Positions 15,638 through 22,997 of a DNA stretch of 32,537 nucleotides are shown one piece after another. Within the stretch, counting starts at the first letter, position 1. Each line of letters begins with the position of its first letter. This stretch comes from Planctomycetota bacterium (GTDB lineage: Bacteria > Planctomycetota > Phycisphaerae > Sedimentisphaerales > Anaerobacaceae), in assembly GCA_013349615.1 (NCBI GenBank), contig DUZJ01000040.1, forward strand, positions 1-32,537, given 5' to 3'. The position numbers and the translations under genes are program-made. Under the pieces are notes generated by a model. That model ran no database searches, had not been told where the DNA came from, and worked only from the letters and a program-made list of their open reading frames with translations.

Positions 15638-16852
15638 ATGGCAAAAAAATCGACTCATAGGAGTGCTGATTATGACGCTGACAGATATCTGTTCACCAGT
15701 GAGTCTGTAACAATGGGTCATCCCGACAAAGTCGCCGACCACGTATCGGATTCAATCCTCGATGCAATGCTCGCACAGGACCGAACCAGCAGGGTGGCCT
15801 GTGAAACGCTGGTGACGACGGGCCTGGTCGTAGTCGCCGGCGAAATCACGACAAAAGCATACGTGGAAATCCCGACAGTTGTCCGCGACACAATCAAAAA
15901 AATCGGCTACGACGACCCTTCCATAGGTTTCGACGGTGATGACTGTGCCGTAATAGTGTCAATCGACAAGCAGAGTCCCGACATCTCACAGGGTGTAACC
16001 GAAGGAAAAGGCCTGCATAAGGAACAAGGGGCCGGCGACCAGGGCCTGATGTTCGGATTTGCCTGCAGGGAAACGCCGGAGCTTATGCCAATGCCAATCC
16101 AGCTCGCACACAAAATAACCACGCGGCTGGAAAAAACACGCCAGAACAAGACGCTGCCCTGGCTGCGACCCGACGGCAAAAGTCAGGTGACGGTCGAATA
16201 CGAGAAAAGAAAACCAAAACGCATTCACACAGTCGTAGTGGCCGCCCAGCACGCACCAACTGTTGGCTATAAACAATTGCGAAAACAAATTATCGAAAAA
16301 GTCATTCTTCCCGTTCTGCCGAAACGCCTTGTTGACAAAAAAATTATTTACCACATCAATCCGACAGGCCGGTTCGTAACAGGCGGCCCAAAGGGAGACT
16401 GCGGAGTTACCGGCCGAAAGATAATCGTCGATACATACGGCGGAAGAGGCAGCCACGGCGGAGGCTGCTTCAGTGGAAAAGACCCAACAAAGGTGGACAG
16501 GACAGCAAGCTATATGGCCCGATATATCGCAAAAAACATCGTCGCTGCCGGCCTCGCCGATGCCTGTGAAGTCCAGTTATCGTATGCCATTGGAGTAGCT
16601 GAGCCTATCTCAGTGTTGATAGATACTGAAGGAACCTCAAAAATCAGTGAGCAAAAGATGAGTCGGATTGTACGGAAACTCTTTCCCTTAACTCCTAAGA
16701 AAATGATTGCGTACTTGAAGCTTGACCGCCCAATCTATGCCGAAACCTCTCATGGCGGACATTTCGGACGAAAGGGAGCCAACTTTACCTGGGAAAAAAC
16801 CGATATGGCCGCCAGGCTCCGCCAAGCCGCAGGATTAAAACCAAAAAAATAA
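15638..16852 (+). CDS. metK: S-adenosylmethionine synthase
   Basis: A 404-residue enzyme making S-adenosylmethionine from methionine and ATP in the cytosol. Motifs: [20 protein letters not shown] (ATP-binding His and Asp), the conserved [12 protein letters not shown] hexapeptide region, and [21 protein letters not shown] with the glycine-rich loop and Lys. The C-terminal [12 protein letters not shown] is typical. Length fits bacterial MetK (380-400). The first motif reads VADHVSD where many bacteria have ICDQISD, a variant I regard as lineage-specific. ATG 15638 has AAGGA upstream. The 51-base gap to the preceding gene has no room for a SAM riboswitch. A terminator follows at 16901-16947. Confidence 0.95.
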   Translation: MAKKSTHRSADYDADRYLFTSESVTMGHPDKVADHVSDSILDAMLAQDRTSRVACETLVTTGLVVVAGEITTKAYVEIPTVVRDTIKKIGYDDPSIGFDGDDCAVIVSIDKQSPDISQGVTEGKGLHKEQGAGDQGLMFGFACRETPELMPMPIQLAHKITTRLEKTRQNKTLPWLRPDGKSQVTVEYEKRKPKRIHTVVVAAQHAPTVGYKQLRKQIIEKVILPVLPKRLVDKKIIYHINPTGRFVTGGPKGDCGVTGRKIIVDTYGGRGSHGGGCFSGKDPTKVDRTASYMARYIAKNIVAAGLADACEVQLSYAIGVAEPISVLIDTEGTSKISEQKMSRIVRKLFPLTPKKMIAYLKLDRPIYAETSHGGHFGRKGANFTWEKTDMAARLRQAAGLKPKK

Positions 16853-16900
16853 CACCACGATTGTTAACGTAGGGGCGGTTGTGCTGCCCACCCCTAATCC

Positions 16901-16947
16901 AAATCCCCCTAAAATCCGCCAAAAACTCAAACTTAGGGGATTTTTTT
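16901..16947 (+). terminator. Intrinsic terminator after metK
   Basis: The arms AAATCCCCCTAA (16901-16912) and TTAGGGGATTT (16933-16943) pair with one bulged C. The right arm runs into seven Ts (16941-16947). It lies 49 bases past the metK stop and ahead of the sigma-factor gene, so it should separate the two transcripts. Confidence 0.75.
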
Positions 16948-16979
16948 GTAAGTTTTCCCCCGCTTTCTTGTCTAATATA

Positions 16980-17543
16980 ATGGTTATGGCCAAAACCCTT
17001 GATGATGAACTCCTGGTCGAAAAATTCAGCCGGGGCGACGAATCTGCTTTTGACAGGATTGTCGAGGAACACTCCGCCGATATTGCGGTGCTGGCCAACC
17101 GACTACTCGGCTGGCCCGGCGACGTCGAAGACCTCGTTCAGGAGGTCTTCCTCGCCGCGTTTCTCGGCCTGAAAAAATTCCGCTGCGAATGCAGCTTAAA
17201 AACCTGGCTCTTTACCATAACAATAAACAAATGCCGCAGCTACCGATATAAGCGTATGCTCTACCTTAGATTCTTTTCACAACCTGCTGATAAAGCATCT
17301 ATTGTCGGCGCCCGCGCTGATAGTAAGACACTGATGGACGCTGAAACTTTCGACCGGGTCCGCTGCGCCGTAGCGGCGCTGCCGGCTAAATATCGAGAGC
17401 CGGTTGTACTAAGGTATCTGCAGGAGCTTGGGACAAACGAAACCGCACAAATCCTCGGCATATCCAAAAACGCCCTGCAGGTCCGGTTAAGCCGGGCCAG
17501 AGAACGCCTAAGACAAGACCTGGCTGAACTAATTGCACAATAA
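16980..17543 (+). CDS. ECF-type RNA polymerase sigma factor
   Basis: A 187-residue sigma-70 family protein of the extracytoplasmic-function group. Region 2 includes DESAFDRIVEEH, GDVEDLVQEVFLAAFLGLKKFR and LKTWLFTITINKCRSYRYKR. Region 4 includes LPAKYREPVVLRYLQELGTNETAQILGISKNALQVRLSRARERLRQDL, the -35-binding helix-turn-helix. Regions 1 and 3 are missing, as expected. The start is ATG 16980 or ATG 16986; neither has a clear ribosome-binding site. The upstream frame passes through the metK terminator and is rejected. The next gene follows after 3 bases, so its regulator is probably the co-transcribed membrane protein. Confidence 0.9.
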   Translation: MVMAKTLDDELLVEKFSRGDESAFDRIVEEHSADIAVLANRLLGWPGDVEDLVQEVFLAAFLGLKKFRCECSLKTWLFTITINKCRSYRYKRMLYLRFFSQPADKASIVGARADSKTLMDAETFDRVRCAVAALPAKYREPVVLRYLQELGTNETAQILGISKNALQVRLSRARERLRQDLAELIAQ

Positions 17544-17546
17544 ATT

Positions 17547-18122
17547 ATGACAGAAGACAAAATAAAAAATCTGCTTCAAAAAGCCGACCAAACGGCAGGC
17601 GGACCTGCACCTGTTTCTATCGACTTATCCGCCTTCCGCCGGCGTGCCAATCGCAGGCACGTCGCAAATTTAGCTGTCCGCATCGCCGCCGCTGCTGTCG
17701 TCGTAACCGCGCTCGGTACCTGGAGCTACACCGCCAAAAAAACCCGGGACCAGCAGAGAATCGTCGCGCTCGAAACGCAGATAAAACAGCTCCAGACACA
17801 AACCGATGCCACATTGAACCTCATCCGGGAAGTCCTTGAGGAGGATAGAAAGCAACGCCGTCTTAACGAACTCCAGGCTCAGCTCGCGAGCTACCCCGAC
17901 CCGCTCGAAGAAATCCAGAAACAGGTCGACAAAACCGCCTTTATCCTTGTTTACCAGGCTAATCGTATGTACCGCGAGCTTGACCAAAAAAATTCCGCCA
18001 TCCGGGCTTACAACCGTGTTATTGAGCTCTTCCCGCAAAGCCGTTGGGCAGAAGTTGCCCGGCAAAGGATATCAGAAATCAAAAACAATCAACACAATAA
18101 TTCGAAAGGAGACTTGATATGA
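17547..18122 (+). CDS. Membrane-anchored coiled-coil protein, putative anti-sigma factor
   Basis: A 191-residue single-pass protein. Residues 1-40 are cytosolic and short, with an Arg-rich segment (FRRRANRRH) before one membrane helix at about 42-61 (NLAVRIAAAAVVVTALGTWSY). A coiled coil follows (about 68-115, QQRIVALETQIKQLQTQ...), then a TPR-like C-terminus (DQKNSAIRAYNRVIELFPQSRWAEVARQRI). Its position directly behind the ECF sigma gene and its topology suggest an anti-sigma role with an external sensing part. No zinc-binding HxxxCxxC anti-sigma motif is present, so this is inference. Its TGA overlaps the next ATG as ATGA. Confidence 0.75.
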   Translation: MTEDKIKNLLQKADQTAGGPAPVSIDLSAFRRRANRRHVANLAVRIAAAAVVVTALGTWSYTAKKTRDQQRIVALETQIKQLQTQTDATLNLIREVLEEDRKQRRLNELQAQLASYPDPLEEIQKQVDKTAFILVYQANRMYRELDQKNSAIRAYNRVIELFPQSRWAEVARQRISEIKNNQHNNSKGDLI

Positions 18123-19474
18123 AAACCTCAAAAACTATTGTCATCCTGTTAGCCTTGGTCCTTCTAACCGCAACCGGAGCCCAGTCAGCCGAAAAGCCGG
18201 CGAAGAAGGAAATCTCAAACACGCGCACCGCAAGCTGTCTGGTCAAGATTACCACCGACCCGATAGTCCTGTCACTCAATGAAATCGCTATCGAGTATTT
18301 AGTGAGCAGCACCGGGGTTGCCGGCAAGGCCGCCCGCGAAATACTGGATATCTCACCAGACATAGCTCATCAACTCTTCGAAATCAAGGAGATATATAGT
18401 GTATTCCCCGACTCGGCCGGTTTCGGTATCCCAACAACCACCTCCGGCGTGCCCGCATTCCCGACCACGGCAACAAGCCGATACACCTCCGCCCGGCGTA
18501 CACCAACAACTCGGCCGGCTACCAGATCCACAACTCGTACTGCACGCCCCACAACCCCAACCCGTACTCCAATTCCCCGAACCCCGACAGTTACACAGCC
18601 ACTACGCTCTACTACCGAGCAGACCATCTTGTTCCGCCTGTATGTTGACCTAAACAAGGCCGAAGTCATTACCGCCAAGACCATCAAATCCGCAGCCGAG
18701 GAGTTTATGATTGCCCTTATCGCCAACCTGCGTAGTGCCCTGCGTGGAGCCTTTGACGAGTATAGAACTAAATTCAATCAGCAACTCGATCTTGCTTCCT
18801 TAGAAGCCGCCCGTGCAGAAAGCGATCTGGTTCAGATGCAGGTAGAGCTTAGGAAAATCTCCGACTCCCGGGACCTCTCGCGGCAGTCGATTCTCAGTGA
18901 TGTCAGCAGCCTGCGACAAAAACGTCAGTCCGCCATGATGCAGATGGCCTCCGACGAAGCGCTCATTGAGGCAACAATCTCGCGAATTACCAAAGAACAA
19001 AACAGGCGGAAAGAACTGGTTGAAAACGACCCGATTGCCAAAGAATTTAAGTCAATAATCGATGTGCATGAAAGACGCTTGAAAGATACTCAGAAACTCT
19101 ACGAAGCCGGCCGGGTTCCCGCTGCCGACATACAAGACATCAGGGAGAAAATCATAAAGGCCAGAATAGAGCTTGCAAGACGACAGGAAGAAGTAAGCAA
19201 TCCTCCGGGCAGTATTGTGTTAAGCTCTCTCAATGATGAGGTGGCCGACCTTTCGATAAAAGTAACTATAGCCCAGCAGGAGATTGGCAGTCTGATTGAT
19301 CAACTCGGCGAGGCAGATGGTCTGCTTGCCAAAGCTGACCGTTATGAATTGCTTTCACTGAAAGCGGACATCGCCAAGCAGAGCCTTGAAGAGGCCCTTT
19401 TATGGCATGCCCGACTGGGCCGCAATATTCGCTCAATCCAGCCGCCGGACGTAACAGTTATCGGCGCAGAATAA
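18119..19474 (+). CDS. Secreted coiled-coil protein with Thr/Pro/Arg-rich linker
   Basis: A 451-residue exported protein. The signal peptide covers about residues 1-24 (ending GAQSA). A small N-terminal domain (to about 95) leads into a low-complexity stretch rich in Thr, Pro and Arg (about 103-165, TTTSGVPAFPTTATSR..., TRPATRSTTRTARP). From about 190 to 440 is a long helical coiled-coil with a TolC-like phrase LYEAGRVPAADIQDIREKIIKARIELARRQEEV, as in outer-membrane efflux proteins, although two TolC repeats are not evident. ATG 18119 has AAAGGAG upstream. As third gene of the sigma operon it may be the envelope output or sensed component. Family not recognised. Confidence 0.75.
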   Translation: MKTSKTIVILLALVLLTATGAQSAEKPAKKEISNTRTASCLVKITTDPIVLSLNEIAIEYLVSSTGVAGKAAREILDISPDIAHQLFEIKEIYSVFPDSAGFGIPTTTSGVPAFPTTATSRYTSARRTPTTRPATRSTTRTARPTTPTRTPIPRTPTVTQPLRSTTEQTILFRLYVDLNKAEVITAKTIKSAAEEFMIALIANLRSALRGAFDEYRTKFNQQLDLASLEAARAESDLVQMQVELRKISDSRDLSRQSILSDVSSLRQKRQSAMMQMASDEALIEATISRITKEQNRRKELVENDPIAKEFKSIIDVHERRLKDTQKLYEAGRVPAADIQDIREKIIKARIELARRQEEVSNPPGSIVLSSLNDEVADLSIKVTIAQQEIGSLIDQLGEADGLLAKADRYELLSLKADIAKQSLEEALLWHARLGRNIRSIQPPDVTVIGAE

Positions 19475-19486
19475 GCCAACTTGTAA

Positions 19487-19532
19487 AAAAACAAACCGGC
19501 GCCCGTTATTATCACCCTCTGACGGGCGCCGG
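19487..19532 (-). terminator. Strong hairpin terminator, minus direction, possibly bidirectional
   Basis: A perfect 11-bp stem (CCGGCGCCCGT 19496-19506, ACGGGCGCCGG 19522-19532) lies between two convergent genes. Read on the minus strand it is followed by TTTGTTTTTTT, giving a good intrinsic terminator for the transcript ending at 19623. In the plus direction the hairpin lacks a T-run. Confidence 0.75.
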
Positions 19533-19622
19533 GTGTAACCACATAAATCCGGCATCATTAAATGATAAAAAAGTGCCCGGAATAAATCCAATAGGCAAAC
19601 ACGCGGCAATTTGATGCAGGCC

Positions 19623-20108
19623 TCAAATCTCGGCTAATATGACAGTGTAATTTTTGCCATAGAACTTGGCGCACTTCGGGCAGGTCGTGTAGAAAAAGTA
19701 CATCTTCTTAATTTCCCTGGTTTTCGATTCGACATAGGCCTTCATCTCTTCCACCCAATGCCGAATGTTCTTATACGGCCCTTCAAAAACCTTAGTCAGA
19801 AAAGTCCCGGAAATCCTGGCCATCTCTGCCCCAGGCACTTCCCTGGCCACCGCAATATACACATCCGCTCCCCAGAGCGACTTTTCATCCGATAGCAGTA
19901 ACGGCTCTTTGGGAAGGGCCTGGGCTTGCGAAATCCGCTCCATGTTCCTCACCATCACCTTCCCAAAGTTCAGCGGAATGTGCAGGAAACTTCTGACATG
20001 GTCTTTAACAAATAATTGATCCTCAAAAGTTACCTCTTTCTCGTCCCACGGCTCAGGATTAAACCTCGGACAGCAACCCGTCTCCGATTCTTCATAAAGC
20101 TCATCCAT
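19623..20108 (-). CDS. Conserved 161-aa protein with Cys motifs, function unknown
   Basis: The protein opens with a Cys pair in ETGCCPRFNPEPWDEKEV, continues with FVKDHVRSFLHIPLNFGKVMVRNM, and ends with YTTCPKCAKFYGKNYTVIL. The CC...CPKC arrangement could bind zinc or be redox-active. I recall similar sequences in anaerobic bacteria and archaea labelled only 'hydrolase', and the length and layout suggest a GyrI-like small-molecule-binding fold, but I cannot confirm either. ATG 20108 has GGAGGT 9 bases upstream. It is the last gene of the minus-strand run and begins 59 bases after the third purH tail. Confidence 0.7.
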   Translation of the reverse strand: MDELYEESETGCCPRFNPEPWDEKEVTFEDQLFVKDHVRSFLHIPLNFGKVMVRNMERISQAQALPKEPLLLSDEKSLWGADVYIAVAREVPGAEMARISGTFLTKVFEGPYKNIRHWVEEMKAYVESKTREIKKMYFFYTTCPKCAKFYGKNYTVILAEI

Positions 20109-20167
20109 TTCTTAGCTACCTCCACACCTGAATACAAAATCCGTAATTTTGCAAAACGCCCTCCCGC

Positions 20168-20229
20168 TCAATGCTTAAAGTGCCTCTTGCCGGTAAAGAC
20201 CATTGCGATGCCGTGCTTATCCGCCGTGG
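20168..20229 (-). pseudogene. Second purH 3'-end remnant (tail C)
   Basis: On the minus strand this reads [19 protein letters not shown] followed by TGA. The intact purH ends [20 protein letters not shown]. Over the final 51 bases it differs from the intact copy at 9 positions and from tail B also at 9, mostly at silent sites. Similarity fades upstream of about 20229, just before the DUF2283 stop codon at 20240. Confidence 0.88.
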
Positions 20230-20239
20230 CAGACAGAAA

Positions 20240-20455
20240 TTATCCCGCCGTTTTTGACATTTCATAGTTAATGGGCATAAGTTTTTCCAGACTCACATGT
20301 TTTGAAGCCGCAAGAATTTCAATGCCAACGATTTTGTCGTCTTTACCTATATCGAGTACGATGTCTTCAGAAACTCTCCGGTTTATAATCTCCTGCTTTT
20401 CGTCATCTAACCGGATATAAAGAAGATCCGTTTTGTCATTGTACAAAATGTTCAT
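20240..20455 (-). CDS. DUF2283 protein, putative antitoxin-like partner
   Basis: A 71-residue DUF2283 protein starting MNILYNDKTDLLYIRLDD, the family's typical opening, with the later segment SEDIVLDIGKDDKIVGIEIL. I choose ATG 20455, which overlaps the DUF4258 stop as ATGA and has GGAAGGG 7 bases upstream; the ATG at 20470 lacks such a site. DUF2283 genes are commonly paired with DUF4258 genes, and such pairs are thought to be toxin-antitoxin-like. Which member would neutralise which cannot be read from sequence. The cassette is bracketed by purH tails B and C. Confidence 0.85.
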   Translation of the reverse strand: MNILYNDKTDLLYIRLDDEKQEIINRRVSEDIVLDIGKDDKIVGIEILAASKHVSLEKLMPINYEMSKTAG

Positions 20456-20721
20456 TTTTGTCCCTTCCATTTCCCATAAAATACATAAACTGTAATAGTT
20501 ATTACAGAGCTCTTTTCGACCGTATAAACCACTTCTACTCTCTTCTGTTCGTAATATCTGCCATGTCGTTTTTTCTTAAATTCATAGATTTTCGCCTTAG
20601 CTATTCGTCCATATTTGGCAGGAATTGCAAGACCTGTATCAATTACATCTTTAATTTCATTTTCATTTGCACCACGCTCCTCTGCTCGCTCAAGAGTGTG
20701 CGGGTCAATATGGATTTTCAT
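20452..20721 (-). CDS. DUF4258 protein, RelE-like putative toxin
   Basis: An 89-residue DUF4258 protein. It opens with MKIHIDPHTLERAEERGANENEIKDVI, containing the ERAxERG motif of the family, and continues with the strands YEFKKKRHGRYYEQKRVEVVYTVEKSSVITITVYVFYG. DUF4258 proteins have a small RelE/ParE-like architecture, so a toxin role is plausible but not shown. ATG 20721 is preceded by AAAAGGAA. It begins 36 bases after the stop of purH tail B and overlaps DUF2283 by 4 bases, giving a two-gene cassette read in the same direction as purH. Confidence 0.85.
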   Translation of the reverse strand: MKIHIDPHTLERAEERGANENEIKDVIDTGLAIPAKYGRIAKAKIYEFKKKRHGRYYEQKRVEVVYTVEKSSVITITVYVFYGKWKGQK

Positions 20722-20757
20722 TCAATATTCCTTTTCAGCGCCTTTTCAAATATCCTT

Positions 20758-20810
20758 TTAGTGTTTGAAGTGCCGCTTGCCGGTAAATACTATCGCGATG
20801 CCGTGCTCAT
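20758..20810 (-). pseudogene. First purH 3'-end remnant (tail B)
   Basis: On the minus strand this reads [16 protein letters not shown] followed by TAA, the last 16 codons and stop of purH. It differs from the intact copy (21278-21328) at 9 of 51 bases, with two residue changes. The upstream edge is sharp: similarity begins with ATGAGCACGG, and this ATGA supplies the hicA stop codon. The toxin gene and the purH tail are therefore fused at the junction. Confidence 0.9.
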
Positions 20811-21034
20811 TGTAATAATTTTTCAAACTCATTCACAGTTAACCCTGCCTGGCGTATAATAGCCCTCAAAGTGCCTTTTGCAATTTCTCTATGGTCCGGC
20901 ACGGTTAATCTACGATGAGGAGGATTTTTCTGCCTGAGAATAATATGGCTGCCCGTCTGATGATCTATGAAATACCCAATCTTAGCCAATACCTTGCATA
21001 ATTGTTTCCCTGATACTATCGGTAACTTACTCAA
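20807..21034 (-). CDS. hicA: HicA-family mRNA interferase toxin
   Basis: A 75-residue HicA toxin with a double-stranded-RNA-binding-like fold that cleaves mRNA during translation arrest. The family pattern SGKQLCKVLAKIGYFIDHQTGSHIILRQ contains the catalytic histidine in GSH, followed by RRLTVPDHREIAKGTLRAIIRQAGLTVNEF. The start is TTG 21034, overlapping the hicB stop as TTGA, with GAGG upstream. All key features of an active toxin are present. Its stop codon lies within purH tail B. The arrangement hicB then hicA differs from the common hicA-first order but is known. Confidence 0.92.
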   Translation of the reverse strand: MSKLPIVSGKQLCKVLAKIGYFIDHQTGSHIILRQKNPPHRRLTVPDHREIAKGTLRAIIRQAGLTVNEFEKLLQ

Positions 21035-21243
21035 ATTGTTACCTCAACAATCTCTTCTTCAATCGACGGGGGGATAGGTTCATTATGCTTCTTCAGGCTC
21101 TCCAAGTATCCTTTAATAGCATCTTGAATATTCTCCAAAGCTTCTTTCCGACTTCTACCCTGAGAAACGCATCCAGGTAGAGAAGGACATTCGGCAACAA
21201 AGACACCATCTTCATCCTGCTCAATCAGAATTCTATACCGCAT
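21031..21243 (-). CDS. hicB: HicB-family antitoxin, short form
   Basis: A 70-residue HicB antitoxin with the partial RNase H fold: MRYRILIEQDEDGVFVAECPSLPGCVSQGRSRKEALENIQDAIKGYLES. It ends soon after this domain and has no C-terminal helix-turn-helix or ribbon-helix-helix, so autoregulation by DNA binding is unlikely in the usual form. ATG 21243 has AGAGGT 8 bases upstream and lies 34 bases after the purH stop. Transcription probably reads through from purH. Confidence 0.92.
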   Translation of the reverse strand: MRYRILIEQDEDGVFVAECPSLPGCVSQGRSRKEALENIQDAIKGYLESLKKHNEPIPPSIEEEIVEVTI

Positions 21244-21277
21244 AGTTTGTAACCTCTTTCTTCTAAACGCTATTTTC

Positions 21278-22885
21278 TTAGTGCTTAAAGTGCCTTTTGC
21301 CGGTAAACACCATCACAATTCCGTGCTCATCCGCAGCGGTGATTACTTCATCGTCTTTATTCGAGCCGCCCGGCTGAACTATGCAGGCCACACCCGCCTT
21401 GGCAGCGTTCTCAACGTTGTCCGGGAACGGGAAGAACGCATCCGATGCCATCGCACATCTTTTCGCCTCATCGCCGGCACGCTTGAACGCTATCAGCCCG
21501 GACTCAATGCGGTTCATCTGCCCTGCGCCCACTCCCAAAACCTTTCTGTTTTTGACCAGCACGATAGTGTTACTCTTTGTGTGCTTGGCGGCAAGCCAGG
21601 CAATCCTCAAATCCTCAAGCTGCTCGGCACTCGGCCTGGCCTTCGTCGGATACGTCAACTTATCCGGCTCCCAGCCGACCAAATCCCTCTTCTGTAGAAG
21701 CAATCCGCCGACAACGCAGCGAGCGTCATACTCCGCCCCATCTATCTTCGCCCGGTCAATCGCTCCCGTCTCCATCAGCCGGACCCTGCCGCCCCAGGCC
21801 TTCAACGTCCTGATTAGCTCAACCGCATCGGCGTCAAATTTCGGCGCTACAATGACCTCGGCAAAGAACCCGCTTGCCCCCCTCGCCTTGCCGAACCGGC
21901 TGAACGATTCCATAATCAGCCTGGCTAATTCAACGTCAACGGCCCTGTTCAAAGCGATAATGCTTCCGAACGCACTAATAACATCGCCCTCGTATGCCTT
22001 TCGGTACGCCTCAAGAATGTCCTCATCGACCGCACAGCCGCACGGATTAAGGTGCTTGACGACCGCCGCGGGCTCGGCGAACTCTTTTACCAGCTCAAAC
22101 GCTGCATTTACATCCAAAAGATTATTAAAGCTGATAGCCGTGCCACCCTCTAACATAGCGGCACTACTGACCGACATCTCCGGGCTCGATGCCAGCTTAT
22201 AGAACGATGCGCTTTGATGAGGATTTTCACCGTAACGCAGCGTTGCTTCTTTCTTAAGCGCAATCGAAACCCTCTCCGGATACTCTACCGCCCGCCTGCC
22301 GTTAAGATACTTCGAAATGGCGGCATCATACGAAGCTGTCAGCCCAAAGGCAATCCGCGCAAAATCGCTGCGCAGCTCCCGGCTCACAGCGCCGCCGTTT
22401 TTCTGCATCTGGCCGATGACCCGCTCATATTGTGCCGGCTCTGTAACAACCGTAACGAACTTATTATTCTTCGCAGCCGATCGAATCATACTCGGCCCGC
22501 CGATATCAATATTTTCAATCGCATCTTCCAGCGTACAATCCGGCTTTGCGATTGTCGCTTCAAATGGGTAAAGATTCACGCACACCATATCAATCGGCTC
22601 AATTTTATGCTCCTTCATCGCCGCCGCGTGTGTCTTTTTGTCCCGTAGCCCAAGCAGCCCGCCGTGTATCTTCGGATGAAGCGTCTTTACTCTGCCGTCC
22701 ATCATCTCCGGAAAGCCGGTAACAGACTCAATACCAACCACTTTCACCCCTGCATCGCTCAGCGCTTTTGCCGTACCGCCGGTGCTGATTATCTTGACTG
22801 ACATTTTGCCAAGCGCTTTGGCAAAATCGACAACACCGCTCTTGTCCGAAACACTTATCAACGCCGTCTTAATCTTCACATCCAT
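21278..22885 (-). CDS. purH: Bifunctional AICAR transformylase/IMP cyclohydrolase PurH
   Basis: A 535-residue enzyme for the last two steps of IMP synthesis in the cytosol. The N-terminal MGS-like cyclohydrolase domain shows [26 protein letters not shown] and [22 protein letters not shown]. The C-terminal transformylase domain shows [14 protein letters not shown], the catalytic Lys-His in [11 protein letters not shown], and ends [11 protein letters not shown]. Length is normal. ATG 22885 has AAAGGAG upstream. Genes on both sides lie on the same strand; hicB starts 34 bases after the stop. The last 16 codons plus stop recur twice downstream (20758-20810 and 20168-20229). Confidence 0.96.
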   Translation of the reverse strand: MDVKIKTALISVSDKSGVVDFAKALGKMSVKIISTGGTAKALSDAGVKVVGIESVTGFPEMMDGRVKTLHPKIHGGLLGLRDKKTHAAAMKEHKIEPIDMVCVNLYPFEATIAKPDCTLEDAIENIDIGGPSMIRSAAKNNKFVTVVTEPAQYERVIGQMQKNGGAVSRELRSDFARIAFGLTASYDAAISKYLNGRRAVEYPERVSIALKKEATLRYGENPHQSASFYKLASSPEMSVSSAAMLEGGTAISFNNLLDVNAAFELVKEFAEPAAVVKHLNPCGCAVDEDILEAYRKAYEGDVISAFGSIIALNRAVDVELARLIMESFSRFGKARGASGFFAEVIVAPKFDADAVELIRTLKAWGGRVRLMETGAIDRAKIDGAEYDARCVVGGLLLQKRDLVGWEPDKLTYPTKARPSAEQLEDLRIAWLAAKHTKSNTIVLVKNRKVLGVGAGQMNRIESGLIAFKRAGDEAKRCAMASDAFFPFPDNVENAAKAGVACIVQPGGSNKDDEVITAADEHGIVMVFTGKRHFKH

Positions 22886-22997
22886 TCGTACTCCTTTCTG
22901 AAGCCGCTGTCTCGTTTAACATATAGACCGTTCACCTTTGTCTCACGCAACACAACAAGAGAACTGCAGGTTGAAGAAAATTCATCTCGTAAGCCCA

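Noticed and set aside
15638-15700. metK tail or other gene tails duplicated as for purH and rtcB
   Set aside because: I looked for repeated 3' ends of metK, the sigma operon, oppF and the GuaA-like gene in their flanks and found none by eye.
16976-16981. TATAAT at the start codon of the sigma factor as a promoter
   Set aside because: It overlaps the first ATG and has no -35 match at a proper distance, so I do not assign it.
21381-22202. Long plus-strand open frame of 273 codons opposite purH
   Set aside because: The Ser/Ala-rich composition is that of an antisense shadow, and PurH motifs occupy the minus strand.
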